NCBI RefSeq assembly: GCF_018603885.1
Contig: NZ_JAHGAW010000016.1
Location: 36,867 to 100,866, forward strand
Direction: 5' to 3'
From: Sphingobium nicotianae
GTDB lineage: Bacteria > Pseudomonadota > Alphaproteobacteria > Sphingomonadales > Sphingomonadaceae
Length of the DNA: 64,000 nt
A program made the position numbers and the translations under genes. Each line of letters begins with the position of its first letter. Position 1 is the first letter of the stretch. The notes beneath the pieces were generated by a model, which was not told the DNA's origin, did no database searches, and saw only the letters and a list, made by a program, of their open reading frames with translations. Shown piece by piece: positions 1 through 8,248 of this stretch.

Positions 1-2
1 TG

Positions 3-833
3 TCTTATCCACTCATCGGCGATCGACCAATAACCGAGCTCACTGCACCGGAATTGCTGGAAGTACTGAGAACCGTCGAAGTGCGTGGAAAATATGAGAC
101 CGCCAATCGCCTGCGCAGCACGTTCGGAACTATCTTCCGTTACGCGATCTCTACCGGCCGCGCCCAAAGAGATATCGCTTACGATCTGCGCGGGGCACTG
201 ATCAGTCCCAAGACGAGCCATAGAGCGGCTATTCTCGATCCCAAGAAGCTCGGCGGGTTGCTGCGCGCAGTCGAGGCACATGAAGGTAGTCCTGCCGTCC
301 GGATAGCTCTCCAAATGCTTCCTCACGTGTTTGTCAGGCCGGGCGAACTAAGGATGGCCGAATGGAGCGAGTTTGAGACCGAGGACGCTGTGTGGACCAT
401 CCCAGCCGCAAAAACGAAAATGCGGCGTCCGCACAAAGTGCCCCTTTCAGCGCAGATGTTGGTCTTGCTTGCTGAGTTGCGCCTGATGACGGGCGCAGGA
501 CAATATCTCTTTCCTAGCATTCGGGCCGCGACACGGCCGATAACCGACAACACATTGAACGCGGCATTGCGACGTCTAGGGTACGACAAATCTGAGGTGA
601 CCGCTCATGGGTTTCGGGCGACGGCCAGCACGCTCCTCAACGAAATGGGCAAGTGGCACCCCGATGCCATCGAACGTCAACTGGCGCATGTGGAGAACAA
701 CGACGTTCGCCGCGCCTATGCGCGCGGCAGTTACTGGGATGAGCGAGTTAGGATGATGCAGCAATGGTCCAACTATCTCGATGGACTGAGGTCGGGGGGC
801 AAAATTTTGAAGGGCAATTTCAAACGAAGATGA
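3..833 (+). CDS. P4-type tyrosine recombinase (integrase), 5' end cut by window edge
   Basis: This is the C-terminal part of a phage P4-type integrase, which moves integrative elements into and out of chromosomal sites. The frame is open from base 3 with no start codon and reads SYPLIGDRPITELTAPELLEVL, typical of the core-binding domain, so the gene begins outside the window; a TTG at 54 is only an internal codon. The catalytic domain shows Arg in RPGELRMAEW, the box HGFRATASTLLNE, the second His in ERQLAHVENN, and the likely nucleophile Tyr in RRAYARGSYWDER. The C-terminus is intact. It lies at the left edge of a catabolic and conjugative island and may be its own integrase. No flanking tRNA or attachment repeat could be seen. 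Confidence 0.9.
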   Translation, partial: SYPLIGDRPITELTAPELLEVLRTVEVRGKYETANRLRSTFGTIFRYAISTGRAQRDIAYDLRGALISPKTSHRAAILDPKKLGGLLRAVEAHEGSPAVRIALQMLPHVFVRPGELRMAEWSEFETEDAVWTIPAAKTKMRRPHKVPLSAQMLVLLAELRLMTGAGQYLFPSIRAATRPITDNTLNAALRRLGYDKSEVTAHGFRATASTLLNEMGKWHPDAIERQLAHVENNDVRRAYARGSYWDERVRMMQQWSNYLDGLRSGGKILKGNFKRR

Positions 834-1148
834 TCGGGTAAGTTGGATCTCAAAGTGCGAGCCCATTCCCAGTGACTAAAGTCTAGCTGCGCCAATCCTG
901 TCTTGGCCTATCTTTCTGCTGGACCATGTAACCGCAGCACGAGAGAACCAAATTGTTCCATCCACGCAATGGCGAAGCTTGGACAGTAATTCCCACCGAC
1001 ATGTCGAAAGTGCGCAGCTCATCGATATCCATCCGTCGTTCCCCTGTCTGCAATACAGTGTGTCAGGGGGCTACAGCAGAGGCCTTGGCCTTCGGGAAGC
1101 CCCGATGTCCCGGTGAAGGCGCGAGCCGTCGCGCGACTGGCCCGATCG
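834..1148. other. Intergenic region without a supported gene
   Basis: About 315 bp between the integrase and the regulatory pair of the kinase/phospho-lyase operon. Short open frames exist (for example 953-1156) but none has a ribosome binding site or recognisable sequence. No tRNA-like or attachment-site repeat was recognised. Confidence 0.5.
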
Positions 1149-1186
1149 ATGACTGAAATAATCAAGTTGGTGACAGGATATGATAA
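1149..1186 (+). promoter_or_regulatory. Tandem 17-bp regulatory elements, 21 bp apart (pair a)
   Basis: Half-sites ATGACTGAAATAATCAA (1149-1165) and GTGACAGGATATGATAA (1170-1186) have centres 21 bp apart. The first differs at three positions over about 23 bp from the element before the aldehyde dehydrogenase (27398). The second is more degenerate. The pair lies upstream of the aminotransferase-like phospho-lyase and points toward it. The geometry is that of AraC-family operators; the protein that binds is inferred, not seen. Confidence 0.65.
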
Positions 1187-1270
1187 GCCCGAATTCCACT
1201 GAACGAAATATTTTGGGTGAGGATTTCGGATTCTGGCGCGTTGCCCGCCAAAAGTCGTGGGATATTGAGC

Positions 1271-2539
1271 GTGAGCCAGTTTGAAGATCAGCAGTTGCTA
1301 CACCGCCGTCAAAAGGTGCTGGGATCATCGACACCGCTCTTCTACGACCGCCCCCTACAGTTGCTTCGGGGAGAAGGTGCCTGGGTTTTCGACGCGGATG
1401 GCCGGCGTTATCTCGACGCCTATAACAACGTGCCGCATGTCGGCCACTGCCATCCCCATGTGGTGGATGCTATGTGTAGGCAGGCGCGAGAAATCAATAT
1501 CAACACGCGCTACCTCCATCCCTTGATCGTGGAACTCGGTGAGCGGTTGACGGCCACCTTCGACGACCCGCTGGACGTGGTCGCGTTCACCTGCACTGGC
1601 ACGGAGGCGAACGAACTCGCTATCCGCATCGCCCGAACCCATACGGGCAACCAGGGATTGATCGTCAGCGACTGGAATTATCACGGTCACTCGATCACCC
1701 TGGCAGGCGCTACGACAGCATTGCCGGCGCCCGAGGCGATGGCGCGCCATGCAAGGACGTTCGCCGTTCCGGACATGTCTCGCGGTGTCAGCGCTCAGGC
1801 CTCGCTTGCTCAACTGGAGCAGGCGATCGCTTCTCTCAAGGAGAGCGGCCATGGCGTCGCCGCCATGCTGGTTGATACTATCTTCTCGAGCGAGGGGTTG
1901 CCCGATGTACCGGCGGGCTGGCTCAACTCCGCCATGGAGATGGTTCACAAGGCAGGCGGTCTGTTGATTGCTGATGAGGTACAGCCCGGCTTCGGGCGAA
2001 CTGGCGAGGGAATGTGGGGATATCGCGTGCACGGGTTGATCCCCGACATCGTCACGATGGGTAAGCCGATGGGCAATGGTCACCCGATTGCGGCCACGGT
2101 GACGACCCGCGCACTGCTTGAGAGCTTTGGACAGCAATCTCTTTATTTCAATACATTCGGCGGAAACCCGGTCTCTGCAGCGGTGGGTCTCGCAGTTCTT
2201 GACGTAATCGAGCAGGAGGGGCTCATCGCTCACGCGCGCGTGGCCGGCGCATATGCAATCCGTCGCCTCAACGCCATCATAGGTCGGCATCCGGTCATAA
2301 AGCAGATGCGAGGCCGCGGCCTGTTTTTCGGATTGGAGATGGTCGATCCTGTCACGGGCGAACCGGCGAGTGCGGAGGCGCGTCGGGTGGTAAATCGTAT
2401 GCGCGACGAAGGTGTGCTGCTCAGCCGCATTGGTCATGATGATAATATTCTCAAGATACGGCCTCCGATGGCGTTCGGTTGCGAGCATGCTGACTTCCTC
2501 ATTGAGCGACTCGATAAAGTGCTTGGAGAAGCCCGGTGA
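1271..2539 (+). CDS. Class III PLP enzyme, AGXT2L-type phospho-lyase
   Basis: Fold-type I PLP enzyme of 422 residues. The Schiff-base lysine (about K265) sits in TMGKPMGNGHP, the signature of the AGXT2L group, which includes ethanolamine-phosphate phospho-lyase and phosphohydroxylysine phospho-lyase; these eliminate phosphate and ammonia from a phosphorylated amino alcohol and leave an aldehyde. PLP-binding features DEVQPGFGRTG and the TCTGTEANELA loop are present. GTG at 1271 is chosen because MSQFEDQQLLHRR begins family-like sequence; an in-frame GTG at 1217 is possible. The stop overlaps the next gene's GTG start (GTGA), so the two are translationally coupled. That partner is an APH-fold kinase that could make the phosphorylated substrate. 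A plain omega-aminotransferase is the alternative. Confidence 0.85.
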   Translation: MSQFEDQQLLHRRQKVLGSSTPLFYDRPLQLLRGEGAWVFDADGRRYLDAYNNVPHVGHCHPHVVDAMCRQAREININTRYLHPLIVELGERLTATFDDPLDVVAFTCTGTEANELAIRIARTHTGNQGLIVSDWNYHGHSITLAGATTALPAPEAMARHARTFAVPDMSRGVSAQASLAQLEQAIASLKESGHGVAAMLVDTIFSSEGLPDVPAGWLNSAMEMVHKAGGLLIADEVQPGFGRTGEGMWGYRVHGLIPDIVTMGKPMGNGHPIAATVTTRALLESFGQQSLYFNTFGGNPVSAAVGLAVLDVIEQEGLIAHARVAGAYAIRRLNAIIGRHPVIKQMRGRGLFFGLEMVDPVTGEPASAEARRVVNRMRDEGVLLSRIGHDDNILKIRPPMAFGCEHADFLIERLDKVLGEAR

Positions 2540-3552
2540 CCACCGACGCGGAGTTCGATGCGCTCACCACTGAAGAGCAGGAGCGGCGCCTTACGGCTTT
2601 CGCCGAATTCGTTCTCGATCAGTGGGACGATGGCTGGCGAACCATACGCCTGATCAAGTACCGGGAGAATGCGGTGTTCGCGGTTGCCAATGCAACCGGC
2701 GAGCAGGCGGTGCTGCGAATCCATCGTCCAGGCTATCACTCGGACGTAGAACTGCGTTCAGAACTGGCCTGGATTGAAGCTCTGAGCGAGGATGGCATCG
2801 CTTTGCCTCGGCCTCTGCGTTCGCGGACCGGATTGGTCCTGGTTACGGCCCAAGTGAAGGAAGTGCCTCACGCGCGCCAAGTGGATATGTTCGAATGGGT
2901 CGAAGGCCGTCCGTTGGCCCATCTTACAGAGACAGCGGCGTTGATTGAAGCCTATCGTCAGTTAGGCGCGCTTGCGGGATCAATGCATCGTCATTCCGCG
3001 CGATGGCATCGTCCCGAAGATTTCCGCCGTCACGCTTGGGACATCGAAGGCCTGATCGGCGTCAAGCCGTTGTGGGGCGATTTCCGGGAGTTGAGCGTTC
3101 TGTCGACCGATGACCGCCTGCTGCTGGAGCAGGCGGCGAGCCGCGCGGCTTTGGAGCTCGAAGTACTGCCGGCCGAGGAATACACATTGATCCATGCCGA
3201 CCTTGTACCGGACAATGTCCTGCTGGGCGTCGACGGGGTAAAAGTCATCGACTTTGACGACTCCGGCTTCGGCTGGAGAATGTTCGAGCTCGCGACTGCC
3301 CTGTTCCCCTATTTGGACGCGCCTCACTATCCCGCAATTGAGAAAGCGCTATTCGACGGCTACCGTTCGTCTTTCGCCCTGTCCCAGCAGGAACGGGCCC
3401 GGCTTCCCCTCTTCCTCTTTCTACGCAGCCTGACCTATCTCAGCTGGGTGCACACTCGGTCAGGCACACAAACAGCGCGCGAGATGACGGCGACATTCGT
3501 TCGGCGCGCACGCACTCTGGCTCGCGTTTATCTGGAGAGAGCTGCGGCATAG
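2536..3552 (+). CDS. APH-fold small-molecule kinase (hydroxylysine/amino-alcohol kinase-like)
   Basis: Phosphotransferase of the aminoglycoside phosphotransferase/choline kinase fold, 338 residues. The Brenner motif HADLVPDN (H220, D222, N227) carries the catalytic Asp, and VIDFDDSGFGW (D239, D241) supplies the metal ligands. The GTG start overlaps the stop of the phospho-lyase gene. Relatives include homoserine kinase II, SrkA and hydroxylysine kinase. Since the coupled gene is an AGXT2L-type lyase, the likely substrate is an amino alcohol whose hydroxyl is phosphorylated before elimination; the chemical identity cannot be read from sequence. Downstream it meets the convergent hydrolase gene after about 90 bp. 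Confidence 0.8.
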   Translation: MTTDAEFDALTTEEQERRLTAFAEFVLDQWDDGWRTIRLIKYRENAVFAVANATGEQAVLRIHRPGYHSDVELRSELAWIEALSEDGIALPRPLRSRTGLVLVTAQVKEVPHARQVDMFEWVEGRPLAHLTETAALIEAYRQLGALAGSMHRHSARWHRPEDFRRHAWDIEGLIGVKPLWGDFRELSVLSTDDRLLLEQAASRAALELEVLPAEEYTLIHADLVPDNVLLGVDGVKVIDFDDSGFGWRMFELATALFPYLDAPHYPAIEKALFDGYRSSFALSQQERARLPLFLFLRSLTYLSWVHTRSGTQTAREMTATFVRRARTLARVYLERAAA

Positions 3553-3643
3553 GCATTCGGAAGCGCTGTGCGGCTGCCAACGTTGTCGCTAAAATGCTCT
3601 TTCTAAACACCGCCAGGCTCTTCTTTGTCGCCATTTAGTCAGG

Positions 3644-5197
3644 TCATCGGAACTGGCGCTTGGCGTCCTCGATCGCCTTGGCCTTCAGGCGAAGCGTGTC
3701 TTCCGGGAGCAGCCACCGGTCCTTCACGAGGCCATGGAGCTTCTGATCATAGCGCTTCAAATATCCGGCGGCCGAGCCGTATCGGCTGACGAGGGTATCG
3801 TGGGTGAACTCGTTCCGTAGGAAAAACACAGCGGGATATGGCCGGTCCGCGCGGCAGGCCGGCTGATCATTGCCCTGGTAGCGTCCATAGCGAGCAAGGG
3901 GGACTTCAAACTCAGCCGCGCGAATGCCGCCAACGACGTTGCCGGAGGCATCGCGGGCCAGTTGACCGTCTTGCCACGAAAGTGGCCTCGAACGTGGCGG
4001 AGGCGTGCCATCGAGAACCCAACGCCGGAGATTGTCCACAGAAGCTTTGACGTATGAGCCCATGGGAAGGTCAGTCTGCGGCAGCGAGCAGGCAAACACC
4101 GGGTCATTCGGCAGCATGCTTTTCGGATAGCCTTGCTTTGCTAGTTGGGTCAGTTGAGGAAGTTCGGTGTAGTTCTTTGTCGCATCGACGAGACTGGCAA
4201 CGTGGATGACGCCGCCCATCTCATAAGTCCGATGCCCGCCGATTTTCTCGTCGCTGTCAGGCGTCTCGGGCTGATGCTTCAAATTGAGTTCGACCTCGCT
4301 CTCCGTGAGGAACTCGATCACCCTCGCATCGGTCTTCTTGAACGCCCGACGCTGATCGCCGACTGGCACATAGGGCTCGTCGTTGTAGAGCGGGAGAATG
4401 CCCGGCTCGTTCCACTGTGAGGAAACCCCGAAGAGGTAGCCGTCGAACGCCGGCTTGCCGTTCGGTAGTCTGGCGCGATCATGGAAACCCTCGTTGATGA
4501 AAGTTCTCTGGATGCTCCCAGTATAAGACCAGCCACTGACAAGCATCGCCCGTACATCGAGTTCGCGCAGCGGGTTGTCCTGATCATTGCTGCGGAGCTT
4601 GACGCCGAGGCTGCCCATGACGTCGAAGCGGATGCCTTCCTCCTCCGGCCAGCTAAGGGATGCATAGCGCACCGGCTCGAACCACTTGGTGACCTCGTGC
4701 TGTCCAACCGGAAGTTTGGACTCGGGGTGCTTCGGGCTGCCTGACCAACCCTTGCTCGCATCGCCAAGTCCGACGGCGATGTAGATATCGCCTCTGGACA
4801 TGATGTAGTCACTGAGCGCCGCCCACGTGAACGTGACACCGCCCGTGGGGTGGATGGGCTCAAAATGCACTACGCCGCTGAACTTCCCGGCTGCAGCAGG
4901 ACGACGGACGACGATGCGGGTCGTATAGGGCAAGTCCGTCTTGTAGGGCTCCTGACCTGACGCTGTATGGCGATAGGCCGTGGCGGTGCCGCTGATGAAA
5001 TACTCCTCCTCGATATAGCCATAAGGAGTGAGTGAGGCGGCAAAGGCGGCGTTCGGAACGTTCGTCGACCCGTAGATTTCGTTATCGGGCCCAACGGGAA
5101 TCGGCCCCTTGACCGACTTGATCTCTGCGCTGGCTTGGCCTGCGAGGCACAAGAGTCCGGCAATGGCCAACAGCGACGAGGCCGAAAACGTCTTCAT
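3644..5197 (-). CDS. Exported alpha/beta hydrolase-domain protein (Abhydrolase_10-like)
   Basis: 517-residue protein starting MKTFSASSLLAIAGLLCLAG, a clear signal peptide cleaved near AsA-E, so it probably acts in the periplasm or at the outer membrane. ATG at 5197 is chosen because it follows GGGAGGGAG at good spacing and begins the signal peptide; the frame continues upstream to 5308. GWSYTG is the nucleophile elbow (GxSxxG). It resembles the second such protein at 33204 (both have PYVTRI- or PYTTRI-type strands, RPRDAS- or RPAAAG-type turns and a C-terminal VxxRWL). A tandem regulatory pair at 5335-5372 reads toward it. The substrate is unknown; an ester or amide conjugate is plausible from the neighbours. 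Confidence 0.8.
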   Translation of the reverse strand: MKTFSASSLLAIAGLLCLAGQASAEIKSVKGPIPVGPDNEIYGSTNVPNAAFAASLTPYGYIEEEYFISGTATAYRHTASGQEPYKTDLPYTTRIVVRRPAAAGKFSGVVHFEPIHPTGGVTFTWAALSDYIMSRGDIYIAVGLGDASKGWSGSPKHPESKLPVGQHEVTKWFEPVRYASLSWPEEEGIRFDVMGSLGVKLRSNDQDNPLRELDVRAMLVSGWSYTGSIQRTFINEGFHDRARLPNGKPAFDGYLFGVSSQWNEPGILPLYNDEPYVPVGDQRRAFKKTDARVIEFLTESEVELNLKHQPETPDSDEKIGGHRTYEMGGVIHVASLVDATKNYTELPQLTQLAKQGYPKSMLPNDPVFACSLPQTDLPMGSYVKASVDNLRRWVLDGTPPPRSRPLSWQDGQLARDASGNVVGGIRAAEFEVPLARYGRYQGNDQPACRADRPYPAVFFLRNEFTHDTLVSRYGSAAGYLKRYDQKLHGLVKDRWLLPEDTLRLKAKAIEDAKRQFR

Positions 5198-5334
5198 TAA
5201 GGTAACTCCCTCCCGAAAGCCGGTCGCCGCAGCTGCGGGTCCCATCGCCTCTGTGCTTATCTTCCTGTAGCCGGGTCTCGGCACAGAGGCAGAGGTAGTT
5301 GACCTCAATCTTGCACAGCGAATGCCTAAGTATA

Positions 5335-5372
5335 TTGACAGAAAAATGCAGAAAATTGACTTATGCTGTCAG
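5335..5372 (-). promoter_or_regulatory. Tandem 17-bp regulatory elements, 21 bp apart (pair b)
   Basis: On the minus strand the distal half-site is CTGACAGCATAAGTCAA (5356-5372) and the proximal one CTGCATTTTTCTGTCAA (5335-5351), with centres 21 bp apart. The proximal element resembles ATGCATTAAAATGTCAA, the proximal element of pair e. Orientation indicates control of the exported hydrolase at 5197 rather than the divergent LuxR gene at 5537. A TATACT hexamer follows the proximal element directly on the minus strand. Confidence 0.65.
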
Positions 5373-5536
5373 ATCGCTTGCGATGGGAGGTGGAATTTAT
5401 TCTGTAATTTACCTCCGTAAGCACCCGGCATTCAGAATCTCTTTCCATCGCAATTTGATTCACTGGCTTGAAAGGGCACCTCCAATGCGCGATGATCCTT
5501 TCTTAAAGAGATAAGACTGCTGCGGAGGGGGCGCAA

Positions 5537-6316
5537 ATGTCCTGGACATCGATAGCTACGCGCACGCACGTGGATGTGAGGCAACTCGTTGCCCTGGTGG
5601 ATCATGTCGACGATGACCTGTTCGATGCCACCTTGCTCGACATGCTCGACGAGATCGCACCCGTCGCCGAGGTAAACGGTTTCGCCTTCACGGAACGCGA
5701 CAGGAATCCCAGGCCCGTGGGATGGCATGGCGCGCGCGCAGGCACTGCGCTCAGGGTCGACCGTTATACCAGGGGCTTCCATCGGTTCGATCCGACGCTT
5801 CATTCCTTGCCGAGCGCGCGCAAGGGACGCGAAACATTGGTCGATCTCCTCACCGCCGACAGCGTCAGCAACGACGCCTATCGTAAGACTTGTTTCGAGG
5901 ATCCGTCGTTCAGCCAGAAGATATCGATCGCTCACGGCGATGGCACCGACTGGACGATCATGAATGTCTATTTCGGGGAGCCATGCACCAGTGCAGGCAC
6001 GATCCAGCAGGTCGTAGATCTTGGCCTCCTCGTTGCGCCCTTTCTGCGACGCCGCGCAAAATCGCTTGAGTTGAGGCGCCGCGACCATGGTCTGGAGCGC
6101 CCGGATGACCGCTTGGCCCGGCGCCTCCAGCGACGGTTTCCATCCCTCACCGAGCGGGAACGGAAGGTCTGCGCATTGACCATGATCGGCAAGTCCTCTG
6201 GGGAAATCGCACTTGCCTTGGGGATCAAGCCCGGGACCGTGCTGACATACCGCCGAAGGGCCTATGAAAGGCTCGGAATTAGCTCCGCGGCTTCCTTGGT
6301 CGCCGAAATTCTTTAG
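5537..6316 (+). CDS. LuxR-family transcriptional regulator
   Basis: 259-residue DNA-binding protein. Residues about 195-255 form a LuxR/FixJ helix-turn-helix (LTERERKVCALTMIGKSSGEIALALGIKPGTVL). The first 190 residues match no domain I can name and lack obvious acyl-homoserine-lactone-binding landmarks. ATG at 5537 follows GGAGGGGG. Its 3' end overlaps the convergent maiA 3' end by 38 bp. It is divergent from the exported hydrolase and next to the homogentisate operon, so either could be its target. Confidence 0.8.
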   Translation: MSWTSIATRTHVDVRQLVALVDHVDDDLFDATLLDMLDEIAPVAEVNGFAFTERDRNPRPVGWHGARAGTALRVDRYTRGFHRFDPTLHSLPSARKGRETLVDLLTADSVSNDAYRKTCFEDPSFSQKISIAHGDGTDWTIMNVYFGEPCTSAGTIQQVVDLGLLVAPFLRRRAKSLELRRRDHGLERPDDRLARRLQRRFPSLTERERKVCALTMIGKSSGEIALALGIKPGTVLTYRRRAYERLGISSAASLVAEIL

Positions 6317-6947
6317 GAGAATCGGGCTGACGCTCAGGAGCCGCTCGCGAGAAGCCTTCAAGCAGGTTCGCCCTGTCTGCGATTTCGACAAGCTTGGGAT
6401 AGGCGTCCAGCGGAACGCTGAAGCGGTTCGCTGCATAGATCTGGGGGATCAGGCAGCAGTCGGCCAGCGATGGATCGTCGCCGAACGAGTAGAGCCCGCT
6501 ATGCCGGCGCACCAGTATCTCCAAGGCGTCGAAGCCCTCCTGGATCCAACGTCCAATCCAGTTCTGAACCTGATCCTCTCTCGCATTCAGCTCTTCTCGG
6601 AGCGCCGTCAGTACCCGTAAATTGTTGAGAGGGTGAATGTCGCAGGCGACAATCTGGGCCATCGATCTCACGACAGCACGATCGTCCGGATCGCGGGGGA
6701 GCAGTGGTCTTTTGGGCCATCGCTCGTCCAGCCATTCCATGATCGCCAGACTCTGGCTTATGACGGCGCCATCTTCCTCCAGCGTAGGCACGAGGCCCTG
6801 AGGAGAGAGGGCTAGATAGGCATCGGTCTTTTGCTCACCAGTCCGCAGGTCGTGGGTCGCATGGCGATAGTCGATGTTCTTGAGCCCAAGGGCGATGCGC
6901 ACCCGATAGGACGCCGTCGAGCGCCAATATCCATGCAGGGTAATCAT
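6279..6947 (-). CDS. maiA: Maleylacetoacetate isomerase (zeta-class GST)
   Basis: 222-residue glutathione S-transferase of the zeta class that isomerises 4-maleylacetoacetate to 4-fumarylacetoacetate in homogentisate breakdown, in the cytoplasm. The N-terminal thioredoxin-like domain has the zeta signature SxASYRVRIALGLK, where the first Ser is the glutathione-activating residue. The cis-Pro/SQSLAIMEWLDE glutathione-binding segment and the all-helical C-terminal half follow. ATG at 6947 overlaps the fahA stop as ATGA, which supports coupling. It is the last gene of a six-gene minus-strand operon. Confidence 0.93.
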   Translation of the reverse strand: MITLHGYWRSTASYRVRIALGLKNIDYRHATHDLRTGEQKTDAYLALSPQGLVPTLEEDGAVISQSLAIMEWLDERWPKRPLLPRDPDDRAVVRSMAQIVACDIHPLNNLRVLTALREELNAREDQVQNWIGRWIQEGFDALEILVRRHSGLYSFGDDPSLADCCLIPQIYAANRFSVPLDAYPKLVEIADRANLLEGFSRAAPERQPDSPKEFRRPRKPRS

Positions 6948-8248
6948 AGGGCCGGAGCGGCCTGCACGATCGCCCGGCAGTCTCCAAATCCAATCCGGGC
7001 AAATCCCTCGACCTGGGCAGAGGCTCGCAGGATCACCTCGTCTCCATCTTCCAGGAAGGACCGCTGCTCTCCAGTCGGAAGCCCGACCGGCTCAGCGCCG
7101 CCGCGACTGATTTCGAGCATGCTGCCATAGGTCTCGCGCGTCGGTCCCGAGATGGTCCCCGTCCCAAGCAAATCTCCCGGATTTAGATTGCAGCCGTTGG
7201 ACGCATGGTGGGTGATGATTTGTGCCACGGTCCAATACATGTTGGATGCGTCGGTCTGGCTCAACTTGACCGGTTCAGCCCTCTCCTTGCGCATGCGAGA
7301 GGAGCTCAGCAGGACCTCGAGCTGAACCCCGAGGGCGCCTTGCTTCTGATCGCTCTCGCTCCAGAGATAGGGCAAGGGTCGTGGATCGCCGTCAGGCCGG
7401 CAGGGTTGCGCGCGCCAGAACGGCGCCAAGGCTTCGGGCGTCACCACCCAAGGCGAAACAGTCGACTGGAAATTCTTCGACAGGAACGGCCCCAAGGGCT
7501 GGTATTCCCACGCCTGAATGTCTCGCGCCGACCAGTCGTTGAGCAGGCAGAAGCCTCCGATGTGCCGCTGGGCGCCCTCGATCGGAACCGGATTTCCAAG
7601 CCCATTGCTCTCGGCGATCCAGATGCCAAGCTCGAGTTCGAAATCCAGACGCTGCGATGGCCCGAAATCGGGGGGCTCCGCATTCGGCGGTTTGCGTTGT
7701 CCGTTCGGCCGGATGACCGGCAGACCTGAAGGCCTGATCGAAGACGCGCGGCCGTGATAGCCGATTGGCACATATTTATAGTTCGGCAGCAGGGGCGCGT
7801 TCGGCCGGAAGAGCCGGCCGACGTTCGTGGCATGATGGATACCGACGTAGAAATCGGTGTAATCGCCAATTTGCGCGGGGAGCCCCAGCAAACAGTCTGT
7901 GACTGGAAACAGGTGAGGTTCCAGTACCGAACGGCAGGCAGCGTCGCTGAGCAGAACGGAAAGCCGGCGGCGAAGGTCGCGTCTAGCCTCTGCCGGCAAG
8001 GCGAACACAGGGTTGAGGGTTTCCGCCCTCAATGCTGCCGCCAGAATGGTGTCGAGCAACTCCAGCTCCGCCACCGCGGTCAGATCCAGGATATAGTCCC
8101 CAATGCCAACACCAAGGCGGGGGCCTGCGCCATCCCTGTGGAAGACCGCATAGGGCAAGTTCTGGATGGGAAAATCGGGATGCCCGACGGCGGAGGCGAC
8201 CCAGCTTGCGAGATGCGGATCGTGTGTTTCATCAACTTGGTAATTCAT
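6944..8248 (-). CDS. fahA: Fumarylacetoacetase
   Basis: 434-residue fumarylacetoacetate hydrolase, the last step of homogentisate degradation, releasing fumarate and acetoacetate. The N-terminal SH3-like domain (LPYAVFHRDG, GDYILDL) is followed by the catalytic core with DYTDFYVGIHHATNVGRLFRP, the YHGRASSI segment and the metal-binding LELGIWI and LLNDWSARDIQAWEYQPLGPF. The ATG at 8248 overlaps the hmgA stop as ATGA, so it is preferred over the in-frame start at 8281. Length fits the eukaryote-like long FAH family. It overlaps maiA by 4 bp. Confidence 0.95.
   Translation of the reverse strand: MNYQVDETHDPHLASWVASAVGHPDFPIQNLPYAVFHRDGAGPRLGVGIGDYILDLTAVAELELLDTILAAALRAETLNPVFALPAEARRDLRRRLSVLLSDAACRSVLEPHLFPVTDCLLGLPAQIGDYTDFYVGIHHATNVGRLFRPNAPLLPNYKYVPIGYHGRASSIRPSGLPVIRPNGQRKPPNAEPPDFGPSQRLDFELELGIWIAESNGLGNPVPIEGAQRHIGGFCLLNDWSARDIQAWEYQPLGPFLSKNFQSTVSPWVVTPEALAPFWRAQPCRPDGDPRPLPYLWSESDQKQGALGVQLEVLLSSSRMRKERAEPVKLSQTDASNMYWTVAQIITHHASNGCNLNPGDLLGTGTISGPTRETYGSMLEISRGGAEPVGLPTGEQRSFLEDGDEVILRASAQVEGFARIGFGDCRAIVQAAPAL

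Noticed and set aside
953..1156. 67-codon frame between integrase and phospho-lyase
   Set aside because: No ribosome binding site, no recognisable sequence, and it ends at the tandem operator.
1355..2488. 377-codon open frame on the minus strand
   Set aside because: Shadow of the phospho-lyase gene, with no family-like sequence.
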